From a virus, in IMG/VR virus record IMGVR_UViG_3300033987_000092, positions 1 through 58,177 of that record: a stretch of DNA of 58,177 bases. One strand, written 5' to 3'. Position 1 is the stretch's first letter, and each line of letters starts with the position of its first letter. The notes under the pieces were generated by a model. It did not search any database, was not told the origin of the DNA, and was given only the letters and a program-made list of their open reading frames with translations. A program made the position numbers and the translations under genes. Below, in pieces: positions 6,184 through 15,222 of this stretch.

Positions 6184-7335
6184 ATGGCAAATACAAGTAA
6201 TTCTTTAGTTGAAATTCAAAAAAAATATAGTGGCCAGAATGTAAACTTACTGATGCCGGTATCTAATGAGGCACAGATTAATCCATTCTATAAATTCACC
6301 GTTATGGAAGTACAGGCTGATATATCTGAGAATTCCGGAGACATATTTAAGGTTGGAAGCGTGAAAACAGGAACTGATCCCAAGACTGGGAAAGACATCT
6401 ATTCCGATGTATATTCCCCTGCTAAACCGCTACTTATGAAACTTGCAGCTGCAGCTGGCATCCAATTTGATCCGAACAACACATATGGCGCCTATATCTC
6501 AAAAAACTGTTATAAGGCAAAGGCATACGGTGCTATGAGGCTTCCGGATGGTACCGGCAAAACACACTGTGATGAAAAAGTAATAAACCTGGATGATGAA
6601 GAGGATCGTTTCAGACTTGAATTTATGGATAAATCCCTGCATGGAATTACTGACAAGAAGGCAGCAGAGGAAGCAGCAAAACTGTTTAAAGGTGAGTGGA
6701 TTAACACCACTGACAAATGGGGGAAACCCTGCAAAGCTTACAAAATAGCTGATGAAGATAGGCAGAAATATATCGAAAGGGCTGTGCTTGTTAATATGAC
6801 ATTGCTCAGAAAGACTTTCGCAGAAAAGGCTATGACCGGAGCAATTCTGAGAGTTATCAGAGCACTTATCGGCATAAAAGGCACTTATACACTTGATGAA
6901 TTGAAAAAGCCTTTTGTGGTTCCTAGAGTTACATTTAGCCCTGACTACAGTAATCCGGAAGTAAGAAGAGCAATGCTTGAACAAGGGATGTCTTCTATGA
7001 GTAATATGTTTGGAACAAGCAAGGTACTGACTGCAGCTCCCTCATATATAGAACAGTCAAGCCAAGATGACTTTAATCCGGAAGAATTTGTAGATAATTC
7101 CGCATTTACTTCTGATCTACCTCAAGATGATAGTCCTTTTGATGAATCACAAGAGCAAGAGGATGAACAATCTCCGTTCCCTCCAGATGAGGAACCGATG
7201 GAACCTGACGAAGATTTTGACCCCAATATATGTACAGTCTGTAGTGCAACAATCAGCGATAAGGTGTCTGCCTATGCAGTAAGGAATTTTGGTAGACCTC
7301 TCTGCATGAAGTGCCAGAAAGGCGGTGCCAACTGA
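6184..7335 (+). CDS. phage protein with C-terminal zinc ribbon, possible recombination protein
   Basis: A 383-aa protein. Residues 1-260 form a globular domain with segments such as KPLLMKLAAAAGIQFDP and LLRKTFAEKAMTGAILRVIRALIG. About 290-345 is a highly acidic linker. The end (CTVCSATISDKV...CMKCQK) is a four-cysteine zinc ribbon. It opens the operon that also holds the SbcD-SbcC fusion, and its position and the 'MKLAAAAGI' helix recall single-strand annealing proteins, which bring substrate to such nucleases. I do not recognise the family with certainty. The acidic tail could also be a partner-binding or single-strand-DNA-mimic tail. Confidence 0.6.
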   Translation: MANTSNSLVEIQKKYSGQNVNLLMPVSNEAQINPFYKFTVMEVQADISENSGDIFKVGSVKTGTDPKTGKDIYSDVYSPAKPLLMKLAAAAGIQFDPNNTYGAYISKNCYKAKAYGAMRLPDGTGKTHCDEKVINLDDEEDRFRLEFMDKSLHGITDKKAAEEAAKLFKGEWINTTDKWGKPCKAYKIADEDRQKYIERAVLVNMTLLRKTFAEKAMTGAILRVIRALIGIKGTYTLDELKKPFVVPRVTFSPDYSNPEVRRAMLEQGMSSMSNMFGTSKVLTAAPSYIEQSSQDDFNPEEFVDNSAFTSDLPQDDSPFDESQEQEDEQSPFPPDEEPMEPDEDFDPNICTVCSATISDKVSAYAVRNFGRPLCMKCQKGGAN

Positions 7336-7724
7336 TGTTAGCCTTAAAAATTACCACTAATTCTGAGGTTGAAACAATAGATGTTAAGGAACCTTTACAC
7401 AAAACAATCCGAGAAGCTCTCGGCGGTTACTTGGAAGTAGTGCATCCCAAGAGGCTTCCCAAGCCTTACTGCATGATAGTCGATGAGGAAGGCCTCCTCA
7501 AGGAATTAGAACTTAATCCGTTAGGATGCTACTTGTATGAAACTGATATTCATAGACAACCGATAGTAGGGGACATCATCATAATGCGTGAGAAATTTAC
7601 CCTTGATGGCATAGCTCTTGATGGACTTCATGAGTCTGACATCGATTCAATTATGAGAGAAATTGGTGGCATTTTAGAACGATTTAAGCAGTATTACAAA
7701 TGCATGAAAGAAGGTGCAAACTGA
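7335..7724 (+). CDS. DUF3846-like protein
   Basis: A 129-aa protein. The start at 7335 overlaps the previous stop (TGATG), with AAAGGCGG upstream. The pattern 'TIREALGGYLEVVHPKRL...CMIVDEEGLLKELELNP...IVGDIIIM' is that of the DUF3846 family, small proteins carried by phages and plasmids and often encoded beside DNA-processing genes. Function unknown. It ends with another TGATG overlap to the SbcD-SbcC gene, so the three proteins are translationally coupled. Confidence 0.75.
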   Translation: MLALKITTNSEVETIDVKEPLHKTIREALGGYLEVVHPKRLPKPYCMIVDEEGLLKELELNPLGCYLYETDIHRQPIVGDIIIMREKFTLDGIALDGLHESDIDSIMREIGGILERFKQYYKCMKEGAN

Positions 7725-10700
7725 TGAAAATTCTTCATACATCCGACTGGCATATAGGGAATTATCCAGGACCCGAAGAAAACGGAGTCAACCTTCGAGG
7801 CAAGGATATATACGATTGCTTGCGTTTCATGACTGAAAAGGCTAAAGATGAACAACCAGATTTAATTGTTGTATCAGGTGATATATTCCATGCAGCTAAG
7901 GTATGGGCAGACAGAGGCCTGAATGAAACCTATAATGCCATCAACATTATAAAAGGCCTATCGGAAATTGCTCCTGTATGTGTGCTTCGTGGCACACCTA
8001 ACCATGATGGAGAGGAACAGTTCAAGATGTTGCAGGAGGTTTTTAAAGAGGAGCCAGCTATTACTATTTTCGATACCCCCCGAGCCGAGGTAATAAGTAC
8101 AAAAAGCGGTAACATTAATGTTGCCGCTCTCCCCGGCTTTGATAGAGGTGTATTCAGAGCTAAATTCCCGGGACTGTCAAAGGAAGAAGAAAACCAGGTA
8201 TTCACCGAGGAACTCGGAAAAATCGTACTTAGCCTAAAGGCAATGTGTCACCCAGCTTATAATTCAATCCTCTTGACACATTATACAGTACCTGGTTGCA
8301 ATACAGAAAGCGGACAGACACAATTCCTTGCACAGTTTGAACCCGTACTTCTTCCAGAGGCGTTGGATGCGGCTGGCTTTGATTTGGTAGCATTAGGCCA
8401 TATTCATAGACCACAGCAGGTAACCAGCTGTCTTAATACTTACTATGCTGGAGCTATAAATGCTTTGAATTTCAACGATGAAGGACAGGAACGCGGATTC
8501 TGGATACATGACTTTGAATATGGAACCCATGATTTCATAAAAACACCGCATAGAGAATTCAAAACCATCCGCATGTCCAACGAAGATATTGCTGCATTCA
8601 ACCTTGGCAGTATAGATGATGTTGCCACTAAATTATGGCGAGGTGAAATTGAAGGCAAAATTGTAAGGGTTCTTTATAACTGCACTGATGAATTAAATAA
8701 AGCCTTAAATAAAGCAATCCTTGAAAAAGAGTTATATTCAGACGGTGCATTTTGGGTACAGGAAATCACTCCTGAAAAAATCTTAATTACTGCAAACAGG
8801 AATGACCTTTCTGAAAGGAATTCCCCGGAGAACAATCTGAGAGAGTACCTGATAGAGAAGGCAATACCTGATGATAAGATAGTTGACATCATAGAAGCTG
8901 CACGGCCTATTATCGCCGAAGCTTCAGCAAACAGTATTACTGCATCTCTTACCGGTTTATTCGTACCGGTTGAAATTGAAGTGAAAAATTACAGAAATTA
9001 TCCGGAAGAGACCTTCAACTTTGATGATATTACTTTCTGTACCATAAACGGTCCTAATGGCGTAGGTAAAAGCTCACTGTTTATGGATGCCATCCTTGAC
9101 TGCCTCTATGAGGAACCAAGAGAAGGGGACATCACCGGGTGGATCAGCAACAACGAGAAAGCCCGTTCCGGAAGTATAAAATTTACCTTTAAGATAGGTG
9201 AAAGGACTTTCCGGGTTACAAGAACCAGGGCAAAAAGCGGTAAAGCAACGCTTAACCTGTCTGAGCTCGTAGACGGTGAATGGATAAACAGATCCAAGGA
9301 ACGCATGAACGATACCCAGGCTGAAATTATTAACATTCTCGGCATGGACAGCCTTACCCTGAGGAGCTGCGCCCTCATCATGCAGGACCAATACGGTTTA
9401 TTCCTCCAGGCTGATAAGGAAAGCAGAATGAGCATCCTCGGCAATATTCTTGGCCTTGGGATTTATGAAGACATGGAAAACATAGCAAGGGATAAGGTGA
9501 CAGAGCTTAACCGCCAGATTAGGCAAAACAACGATCAGATAGACAAACTCTCATTAACTCTTCCTGATGAGGAAGAAATTCATAGGAATATTGAAGCAGC
9601 TGAAATATCTATTGAGGCAAATAACCAAAAGATTAAGACATTCACTGATGAAGCTGACAAGCTTAAGCTTCGGTTAAATTCAAAGCTGGAGGCTGCTACA
9701 CGGGCCTTAAAGCTTAGCGAAGGTATTAACACCTTAAATAAGAAAAAGGCTGATGTAGAAGCCAACAGGAGCGCTCAGGTTGATATCCTGAACAACTCCA
9801 ACATCATTCTTTCACAGGAAAGTACCATTGTTGCCGGAGTTGCCAAGTATAATTCCTTACTGGCTCAGGAAAAGGAACTCATTACCGGCAAGGCTTTATA
9901 TGATGCGAAGAAAGCCGAATATCAAAAGCTTGTTGCCGATATTGAGGCTACCCAGGCAGAGATTGCAAGGCTGAACACTGAAAAGACCTCACTGGTAAGT
10001 AAGAAAAAGCCTTATGAAGATAAGGTTTCTATGGAAAGCCAGCTCAAGGCAAAGCATGAGCAATATACCACCGAAAAAGCAGCTCTCTCCATTCTCGAGG
10101 AGAAAGCAGGGGAATATATACGGGTCAGTAATGAGATATCTGCAGCTGAAAGACAGAAAGCCGTACTGCAGTCCCAATATGATACTGAGTACACCAGGCG
10201 CATTACTGAATATAGAAGCCTTAAGGAAAAGGCAGCTTTACTTGATAACAGCGGTTGTATTGATAAAGCAAATGCCAGATGCCGTTTCCTTGCGGATGCT
10301 CAGGATGCTAAATCAAAGCTGCTCCCATATAAAGATGACTGCCAAAAGTGGCAGGCAGAACAAAAGGTAAAGCTGGAAGAGGCTCAGAAGTACATTGATA
10401 CTCTTATTGATAGGCGTAACGCTTTAGGCTACAACCAGGAGACCATCAACAGCAAACGTGCTCTCATTTCAAGCCTTGAAAAAGCCTCAAAAGAGTATGA
10501 AGCAATACTGGGATACAAGGAGCAAATAAAGCTTATAAATGAACGCATACAAGCCATTGACAGTAAGGTTAACGAGCTGCAGGACAAGCTTAATGGTTAC
10601 ATCAAAGAAAAAAAGGTTGCCGGACAACAGCTAACAGAAATGAAAGTTGCAGCTGACAAGTATAACTCCCTTGTATTGGAGATTGAAGCTGCTAAGTCAT

Positions 10701-11557
10701 GGTTGGATAAAGAGAAGCTCCTTCCGGTAGCAAGGGAGAAAAAAGCTATAGCTGAAAACCGTATTGCTGAGCTGGATAAAGAGCTTACGGAAATTGTGGC
10801 AGAGATAATGACTAAGCAGCAGGATCTTGAAGCCGAGAACCAGACAGCATCCGGAAGTGATGAACTCAAATCACAGCTTACAGTACTGGAAACATCCATA
10901 TCCGACCTCCAGACCGAAATACAAAGGTTGTCAATGGATATCGGAGCTTACAACAAGCAGCTTGAAAATCTTCAGGAAGCAAAGGATGAAATATCAAGTC
11001 TTCAGCAGCTTGTAAAGGATTTAGCTGATAAAGTAACCATTTATGAGGAATTAAAAAAAGCATTCAGTCAAGATGGTGTTCCTCATAATATCATCCGGTC
11101 CATTGTACCAATGCTTGAAGCTACAGCAAATAACATACTCGGCCAAATGAGTGGCGGGAAAATGAGCGTAGAGTTTGTTACTGAAAAGCTGCTTAAAAGC
11201 AATAACAAAAAGGAAGTCGTTACTCTGGACATCTTTATTAACGACAATGGCAGGCTCCCGTACTTATCGAAGTCCGGCGGTGAGAGAGTGAAGTCTTCAC
11301 TATCAGTAATATTAGCTCTGGCAGAAATCAAGAGCAGCAGAGCCGGAATACAGCTTGGAATGCTGTTTATAGATGAACCTCCTTTCTTAGACAGTGATGG
11401 AATACAGGCTTACTGTGATGCCCTGGAGACAATCCAGAACAGGTATTCAGGATTAAAGATAATGGCCATCACGCATGATCCGACAATGAAGGCACGGTTC
11501 CCTCAGAGTATAGATATAGAGAAAACTGAGGAAGGAAGCAGGGTTATTTATGGGTAG
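7724..11557 (+). CDS. single-chain SbcD-SbcC (Mre11-Rad50-like) nuclease/ATPase
   Basis: A 1277-aa protein that joins both halves of the SbcCD complex, normally two proteins. Residues 1 to about 410 are the Mre11/SbcD nuclease: D8 and H10 (TSDWH), G52-D53 (SGDIFH), N93-H94-D95, and H226/H228 (GHIH). Residues about 415-1277 are the SbcC/Rad50 ATPase: Walker A GPNGVGKS at 443-450, a long coiled coil, a hook with C845 and C853, signature SGGE at 1184-1187, Walker B FIDE with D1217/E1218 and a TH(D) switch. All catalytic residues are present. It should trim DNA ends for phage recombination or late DNA processing. The hook spacing (C-x7-C) differs from the usual CxxC. Confidence 0.93.
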   Translation: MKILHTSDWHIGNYPGPEENGVNLRGKDIYDCLRFMTEKAKDEQPDLIVVSGDIFHAAKVWADRGLNETYNAINIIKGLSEIAPVCVLRGTPNHDGEEQFKMLQEVFKEEPAITIFDTPRAEVISTKSGNINVAALPGFDRGVFRAKFPGLSKEEENQVFTEELGKIVLSLKAMCHPAYNSILLTHYTVPGCNTESGQTQFLAQFEPVLLPEALDAAGFDLVALGHIHRPQQVTSCLNTYYAGAINALNFNDEGQERGFWIHDFEYGTHDFIKTPHREFKTIRMSNEDIAAFNLGSIDDVATKLWRGEIEGKIVRVLYNCTDELNKALNKAILEKELYSDGAFWVQEITPEKILITANRNDLSERNSPENNLREYLIEKAIPDDKIVDIIEAARPIIAEASANSITASLTGLFVPVEIEVKNYRNYPEETFNFDDITFCTINGPNGVGKSSLFMDAILDCLYEEPREGDITGWISNNEKARSGSIKFTFKIGERTFRVTRTRAKSGKATLNLSELVDGEWINRSKERMNDTQAEIINILGMDSLTLRSCALIMQDQYGLFLQADKESRMSILGNILGLGIYEDMENIARDKVTELNRQIRQNNDQIDKLSLTLPDEEEIHRNIEAAEISIEANNQKIKTFTDEADKLKLRLNSKLEAATRALKLSEGINTLNKKKADVEANRSAQVDILNNSNIILSQESTIVAGVAKYNSLLAQEKELITGKALYDAKKAEYQKLVADIEATQAEIARLNTEKTSLVSKKKPYEDKVSMESQLKAKHEQYTTEKAALSILEEKAGEYIRVSNEISAAERQKAVLQSQYDTEYTRRITEYRSLKEKAALLDNSGCIDKANARCRFLADAQDAKSKLLPYKDDCQKWQAEQKVKLEEAQKYIDTLIDRRNALGYNQETINSKRALISSLEKASKEYEAILGYKEQIKLINERIQAIDSKVNELQDKLNGYIKEKKVAGQQLTEMKVAADKYNSLVLEIEAAKSWLDKEKLLPVAREKKAIAENRIAELDKELTEIVAEIMTKQQDLEAENQTASGSDELKSQLTVLETSISDLQTEIQRLSMDIGAYNKQLENLQEAKDEISSLQQLVKDLADKVTIYEELKKAFSQDGVPHNIIRSIVPMLEATANNILGQMSGGKMSVEFVTEKLLKSNNKKEVVTLDIFINDNGRLPYLSKSGGERVKSSLSVILALAEIKSSRAGIQLGMLFIDEPPFLDSDGIQAYCDALETIQNRYSGLKIMAITHDPTMKARFPQSIDIEKTEEGSRVIYG

Positions 11558-11579
11558 GCAGGGGTCTAAACTCCCCTGC
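11558..11579 (+). other. short GC-rich hairpin after the SbcD-SbcC gene
   Basis: GCAGGGG (11558-11564) pairs with CCCCTGC (11573-11579) across an 8-base loop, directly after the stop codon. No T-run follows, so it is more likely an RNA stabiliser or a weak pause site than a terminator. Confidence 0.45.
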
Positions 11580-11607
11580 AAATCCCTTTGAGATGGGAGG
11601 TGGTATT

Positions 11608-12537
11608 TTGGCGAGGCCTACAAAGCAAACAGTAGATTATTTTCCCCACTTCGTTACTGAAAGCAAGACGAAGTTTATGCTGGAAAATCGATACGGAAAT
11701 GATGGCTATGCATTCTGGTTTAAGCTTCTGGAGCTTCTTTGTAGAAGTGATGGACATTTTTATGATTGCAGCAGTGTTTCAGACTGGGAATATCTACTGG
11801 CATTAACTAAAGTTCCAGAAGAAACCGCTTTAGAGATATTAGAGAAATTGTCAGACATGGGGAAGATTGATAGCAGTTTATGGAGCAAACATAAAGTAAT
11901 TTGGTGTGAATCTTTGGTGAACAATTTAGCACCAGTTTACTCAAAAAGGACAGTTTCTGCACCGAAAAAACCAGAATATGATGAGTTTCCGAACCGAAAA
12001 CCCCACGAAAACGATGTTACTGGCACCGATAATCCACAAAGTAAAGTAGAGGAAAGTATAGGAGATAAAAGTATAACTCCCCCTATATCCCCCTCAAGGG
12101 GGAATGAAAAAGCGAAGGATAACTCCGGCGAGAGCCTATTGGTTGAAACGGCCACAGGTGATCCATCTCAGGTTAGCCCCTCCAAGACCCGGAAATCTCG
12201 TAAAAAAGCTGAGTTAACAGCAAGCCAAAGAGCATCGTTTGATAGATTTTGGGAGTTGTGGCCAAACAAAGTGAGCAAGGGTCAGGCAGAAATTACATGG
12301 GCCAAAATGGATCCGGATGAAGAATTGTTTAAGGCGATTTTAGCAGGTGTAGAAAGAGCAAAAAAATACGATAAGCGATTTCTGGACGGATACATGCCTC
12401 ATGCTTCAACCTGGTTAAATGCTAAAGGATGGCTTGATGAGTTTAACAATGAAGGGGGTGTGGCAATTGGAACAAATAAGCAAATTACTGTACAGTCCGG
12501 TTTTAGACCAAGCACAGGATTCAGAAAAAAGGTCTAA
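11608..12537 (+). CDS. replication initiator / replisome organiser (DUF4373-type)
   Basis: A 309-aa protein. The N-terminal domain (1-110; TVDYFPHFVTESKTKFMLENRYGNDGYAFWFKLLELL) is the winged-helix DUF4373-type domain of Gram-positive phage replication initiators. A charged low-complexity linker follows (about 115-205). The C-terminal segment (FWELWPNKVSKGQAEITWAKM...YMPHASTWLNAKGWLDEF) is the helical domain that recruits the helicase loader. TTG at 11608 is chosen because GGGAGGT lies 6 bases upstream. It overlaps the DnaC-like loader gene. The phage origin often lies in or near the linker-coding part of such genes; no clear iterons were seen here. Confidence 0.85.
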   Translation: MARPTKQTVDYFPHFVTESKTKFMLENRYGNDGYAFWFKLLELLCRSDGHFYDCSSVSDWEYLLALTKVPEETALEILEKLSDMGKIDSSLWSKHKVIWCESLVNNLAPVYSKRTVSAPKKPEYDEFPNRKPHENDVTGTDNPQSKVEESIGDKSITPPISPSRGNEKAKDNSGESLLVETATGDPSQVSPSKTRKSRKKAELTASQRASFDRFWELWPNKVSKGQAEITWAKMDPDEELFKAILAGVERAKKYDKRFLDGYMPHASTWLNAKGWLDEFNNEGGVAIGTNKQITVQSGFRPSTGFRKKV

Positions 12538-13405
12538 TGTGGTTACATCTTTGGAAGCAGAGCAATATGGCATAAAATGCAAAAAGAAACCACCAGAACC
12601 AAAGGAGTGCGAGTTTTGCGGAAAGACATTATACCATGAGGGGGTTATCCTGTTTGATCAGGTAGCTTTCTGGTCACCAGCTCCCCAGCGTTGCACCTGT
12701 GAGGCAGCGGTAAAGTATTGGACTGATTATGAGGGAAAACAGCGTCAAGCCAAGGAGCAGGAGGAATTAGCAAGAAAAAGGGCAGCAATGCAGGAAAAGA
12801 TAAAGAAGTTGCTTGGACAAAGCGGCCTCAAAAAAAGGTTTCTTAACAGGACATTTGGAAACTACAGAGCAAGAACACCGGAGCAGAGAAAGGCTTACGC
12901 TGTGGCAAAGGCATATGCTGACAGGTTTTCGGAGTTTTATGAGAGAGGGGAAGGCCTATACATAGAGGGGACAAATGGCACCGGGAAAACTCATTTAGCA
13001 GCTGCTATAGCACTGCAGCTCATTCATCAGGGCATACCGGTAATTTGCAAGACATCAATAGATCTGCTGGATGATATCAAGAAAGCTTTTGATGATAACC
13101 AGGTGAGCGAATATGAAGTGCTAAAAGTCTACAAGCAAGTGGATTTGCTGATAATTGATGACCTGGGCAAGGAGCAATGTACTGATTGGTCCATGTCAAC
13201 CCTTTATTCCATCCTCAATGACCGGTACGAGGATATGAAGCCGACAATCATAACCACTAATTTCAATGAGGATGACCTCATAAGGAACCTAACTCCAAAA
13301 GGTTATGAAAATAAAAAAATTGTGGCAATTATAAGCCGCCTGCGTGAGGTATCAACGGTTATTACCATGGCCTGGGAGGATTATAGGAGTGGTGGCTATG
13401 AGTAA
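12467..13405 (+). CDS. dnaC: DnaC-like helicase loader ATPase
   Basis: A 312-aa AAA+ ATPase. It has an N-terminal zinc motif (CEFCGKTL ... RCTCEAA), then a P-loop (GTNGTGKTHLAAA), Walker B (LLIIDDLGKE), sensor 1 (TIITTNFN) and an arginine-finger region (IISRLRE). It loads the replicative helicase at the phage origin with help from the initiator encoded just upstream. The true start is TTG at 12467, preceded by GAAGGGGGTG; the frame extends upstream into the initiator gene. The two genes overlap by 71 bases in different frames. Confidence 0.92.
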   Translation: MEQISKLLYSPVLDQAQDSEKRSNVVTSLEAEQYGIKCKKKPPEPKECEFCGKTLYHEGVILFDQVAFWSPAPQRCTCEAAVKYWTDYEGKQRQAKEQEELARKRAAMQEKIKKLLGQSGLKKRFLNRTFGNYRARTPEQRKAYAVAKAYADRFSEFYERGEGLYIEGTNGTGKTHLAAAIALQLIHQGIPVICKTSIDLLDDIKKAFDDNQVSEYEVLKVYKQVDLLIIDDLGKEQCTDWSMSTLYSILNDRYEDMKPTIITTNFNEDDLIRNLTPKGYENKKIVAIISRLREVSTVITMAWEDYRSGGYE

Positions 13406-14387
13406 AAATCAAGCTATTTCAGATTACCGGAAAGAGATTGTAAAGACAATAAGCGATTTGGGTTATAGGCACTCAACCTGGCAGGTGCCTTCGGACTTCG
13501 TTGAAATGTCAGCTATAGCACTGAGTAATACGGTTGACTGGATCCACAGAGAAGAAAGGGAGAAACGGTACCTTGAAATTATAAATACTTACAGCAAGAG
13601 TGAGCAGGAAAGGTTCCCTGAAATGCTTGCATACCTGACAAACGCCATGGAAGATAGCTTGGTTCTTAATGGAGGACCTACTGATATTCTCGGTCAGGTA
13701 TTCCACGAGTTAGAACTCCACAACAAGTGGAAAGGGCAATTTTTTACACCAGTGCATATTTGTGAAGCTATGGGAATGATTACAGTTTCCGATAAAGCAC
13801 AAATGGTTAAAGAAAAAGGTTTTATAACAGTATGTGAGCCATGTGTCGGAAGTGGTGCTATGGTATTGGGCTTTGCAAAAGCTATGAAAGCAAATGGGAT
13901 GAATTATTGCTCACAAATGGTGGTTACTGCTCAGGATATAGATTTGAAATGTGTTCATATGGCATATCTGCAGCTTTCATTGTATGGAATACCGGCAGTG
14001 GTTATCCATGGTAACACCTTAACTGTAGAAGAATGGTCCAGGTGGTACACCCCGGTATACATGCTTGATGGCTGGATATGGAGGCAGCAATGCGGGATGA
14101 CAGATGCCAGAAATGCTGAAGATGAAGTTATCAAAAGAAGCATGGATCCCATGTATGATAAGCTCCGCAGAGTACTCGGGTATGAGAAAAATGTTACCGA
14201 AACTGCAGAAAACGCTATTGAAGAGCCTGAAATTGTTGCTGAACCTACTCAAATTGTTATTGAAAGCGCTGTACCTGTGAAAGGTATCAGTGAAATTTCT
14301 GGCCAGTCAAGACAGATTAAAGGCAAGAAGAAAGGGCGGGTAAAGGAAGAGTTTGACCAGTTGTCACTCTTTGATATAGCCAAATGA
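13398..14387 (+). CDS. N6-adenine-methylase-like protein with C-terminal clamp-binding motif
   Basis: A 329-aa protein of the N-6 DNA methylase (HsdM-like) family. GQFFTPVHICEAM (114-126) and the SAM-binding loop CEPCVGSGAM (146-155) are clear. The catalytic (N/D)PP(Y/F) motif expected about 50-70 residues later is not visible (the region reads AVVIHGNTLTVEEW), so activity is doubtful or non-canonical. The last residues are QLSLFDIAK; QLSLF (321-325) is a consensus sliding-clamp-binding motif. The start at 13398 overlaps the DnaC stop and has an AGGAG upstream. It may act as a clamp-tethered modification or regulatory factor. Confidence 0.8.
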   Translation: MSKNQAISDYRKEIVKTISDLGYRHSTWQVPSDFVEMSAIALSNTVDWIHREEREKRYLEIINTYSKSEQERFPEMLAYLTNAMEDSLVLNGGPTDILGQVFHELELHNKWKGQFFTPVHICEAMGMITVSDKAQMVKEKGFITVCEPCVGSGAMVLGFAKAMKANGMNYCSQMVVTAQDIDLKCVHMAYLQLSLYGIPAVVIHGNTLTVEEWSRWYTPVYMLDGWIWRQQCGMTDARNAEDEVIKRSMDPMYDKLRRVLGYEKNVTETAENAIEEPEIVAEPTQIVIESAVPVKGISEISGQSRQIKGKKKGRVKEEFDQLSLFDIAK

Positions 14388-14400
14388 AAGGAGAGTATAC

Positions 14401-15222
14401 ATGAGTAAGATATTCGGAGATTTTAATAATCTATATGACCTTAATGAAACAGCAAGAAATTTAAGGGGAGCAGGGGAGTATGATGATCTGCTGGTTTTAG
14501 GCTTGGAGAACGGGCTGGATGAGGACACAGTAAAAAAGTTTTATGAAGGAGATAGCCAGTTCCTTATTGAGGAGCAGGAGAAAGTTCAGAAGTGCCGTGT
14601 ATGTGGCTGCAGCTGGAATAATCCTTGTGAAGGTGGTTGTTATTGGGTAGAGCCGGATCTGTGCAGCAAATGTGCGGAGGAAATGAAAAAAGCAACTACT
14701 TACACTGAAGAAAAACAGGAACCGCAAACAGAAACAGCTGAAGAAAAGCTCAAAAATGAAGCTGGTACGGCCAAGAATGATACGGTACCTACTCAGCCTA
14801 TATCGAAGCATCTTATAGCAAAGTGCAAAGAGGATGCCGAGTTTGCAAAGCTGGTACTCCAGCCTCATAAGACGCTTGAAAAATGCTTTAATCATGTGGA
14901 AAGTGAAGCTCGGAAGAAACTGAATAACCGCACCGGGTGGATTAATGATAATGAAGTCTATGCTTGGGCAGAGGATTATTACAGGTTGGATGACGCCGAA
15001 CTGGAGCGGATTAAAGCTGAAAATAAAAAGAAAGAGGAAGAGAAGAGGAAAAAGGAAGCTGAAAAGGCAAAGAGCGCTCCAGCAGTGGAAAAGTCAACCC
15101 CGACCAAAGAGGCACCAAAGAAGGTTGAAGCTGCACCTTCAAGAGATAAAGCGAAGAAATCTAAGCATGAACCGGAAGGACAGTTATCATTGTTTGATTT
15201 TGGGGGTGCAGGTGTTGAATAA
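14401..15222 (+). CDS. PcfK-like protein with zinc cluster and clamp-binding motif
   Basis: A 273-aa protein with three parts. Residues 65-91 hold a seven-cysteine cluster (CRVCGC...CEGGC...CSKC). About 128-205 is a PcfK-like domain (ISKHLIAKCKEDAEFAKLVLQP...). A long charged helix and a Lys/Ala/Pro-rich linker follow. The end contains QLSLF (261-265), matching the sliding-clamp consensus. It overlaps the PcfJ gene by 8 bases; PcfK and PcfJ are a conserved pair on conjugative elements and phages. The role is unknown. The motif suggests docking on the DnaN encoded at 20974-22026. Confidence 0.82.
   Translation: MSKIFGDFNNLYDLNETARNLRGAGEYDDLLVLGLENGLDEDTVKKFYEGDSQFLIEEQEKVQKCRVCGCSWNNPCEGGCYWVEPDLCSKCAEEMKKATTYTEEKQEPQTETAEEKLKNEAGTAKNDTVPTQPISKHLIAKCKEDAEFAKLVLQPHKTLEKCFNHVESEARKKLNNRTGWINDNEVYAWAEDYYRLDDAELERIKAENKKKEEEKRKKEAEKAKSAPAVEKSTPTKEAPKKVEAAPSRDKAKKSKHEPEGQLSLFDFGGAGVE

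Noticed and set aside
6499-6984. Minus-strand frame of 161 codons in the DNA-metabolism region
   Set aside because: Antisense to the zinc-ribbon protein gene at 6184-7335. Cys/Phe-rich composition is a by-product of the opposite strand.
10014-10370. Plus-strand frame of 118 codons inside the SbcD-SbcC gene
   Set aside because: Lies within the coiled-coil part in another frame. No ribosome site.
11608-12537. Replication origin iterons in the initiator gene
   Set aside because: I looked for repeated words in the linker-coding part and saw only simple C/G runs (CCCCCTATATCCCCCTCAAGGGGG), not a convincing set of iterons.
14945-15214. Upstream extension of the PcfJ frame, rich in Lys and Arg
   Set aside because: It is the shadow of the Lys/Glu-rich PcfK gene in another frame. 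The ribosome site and family match place the start at 15215.
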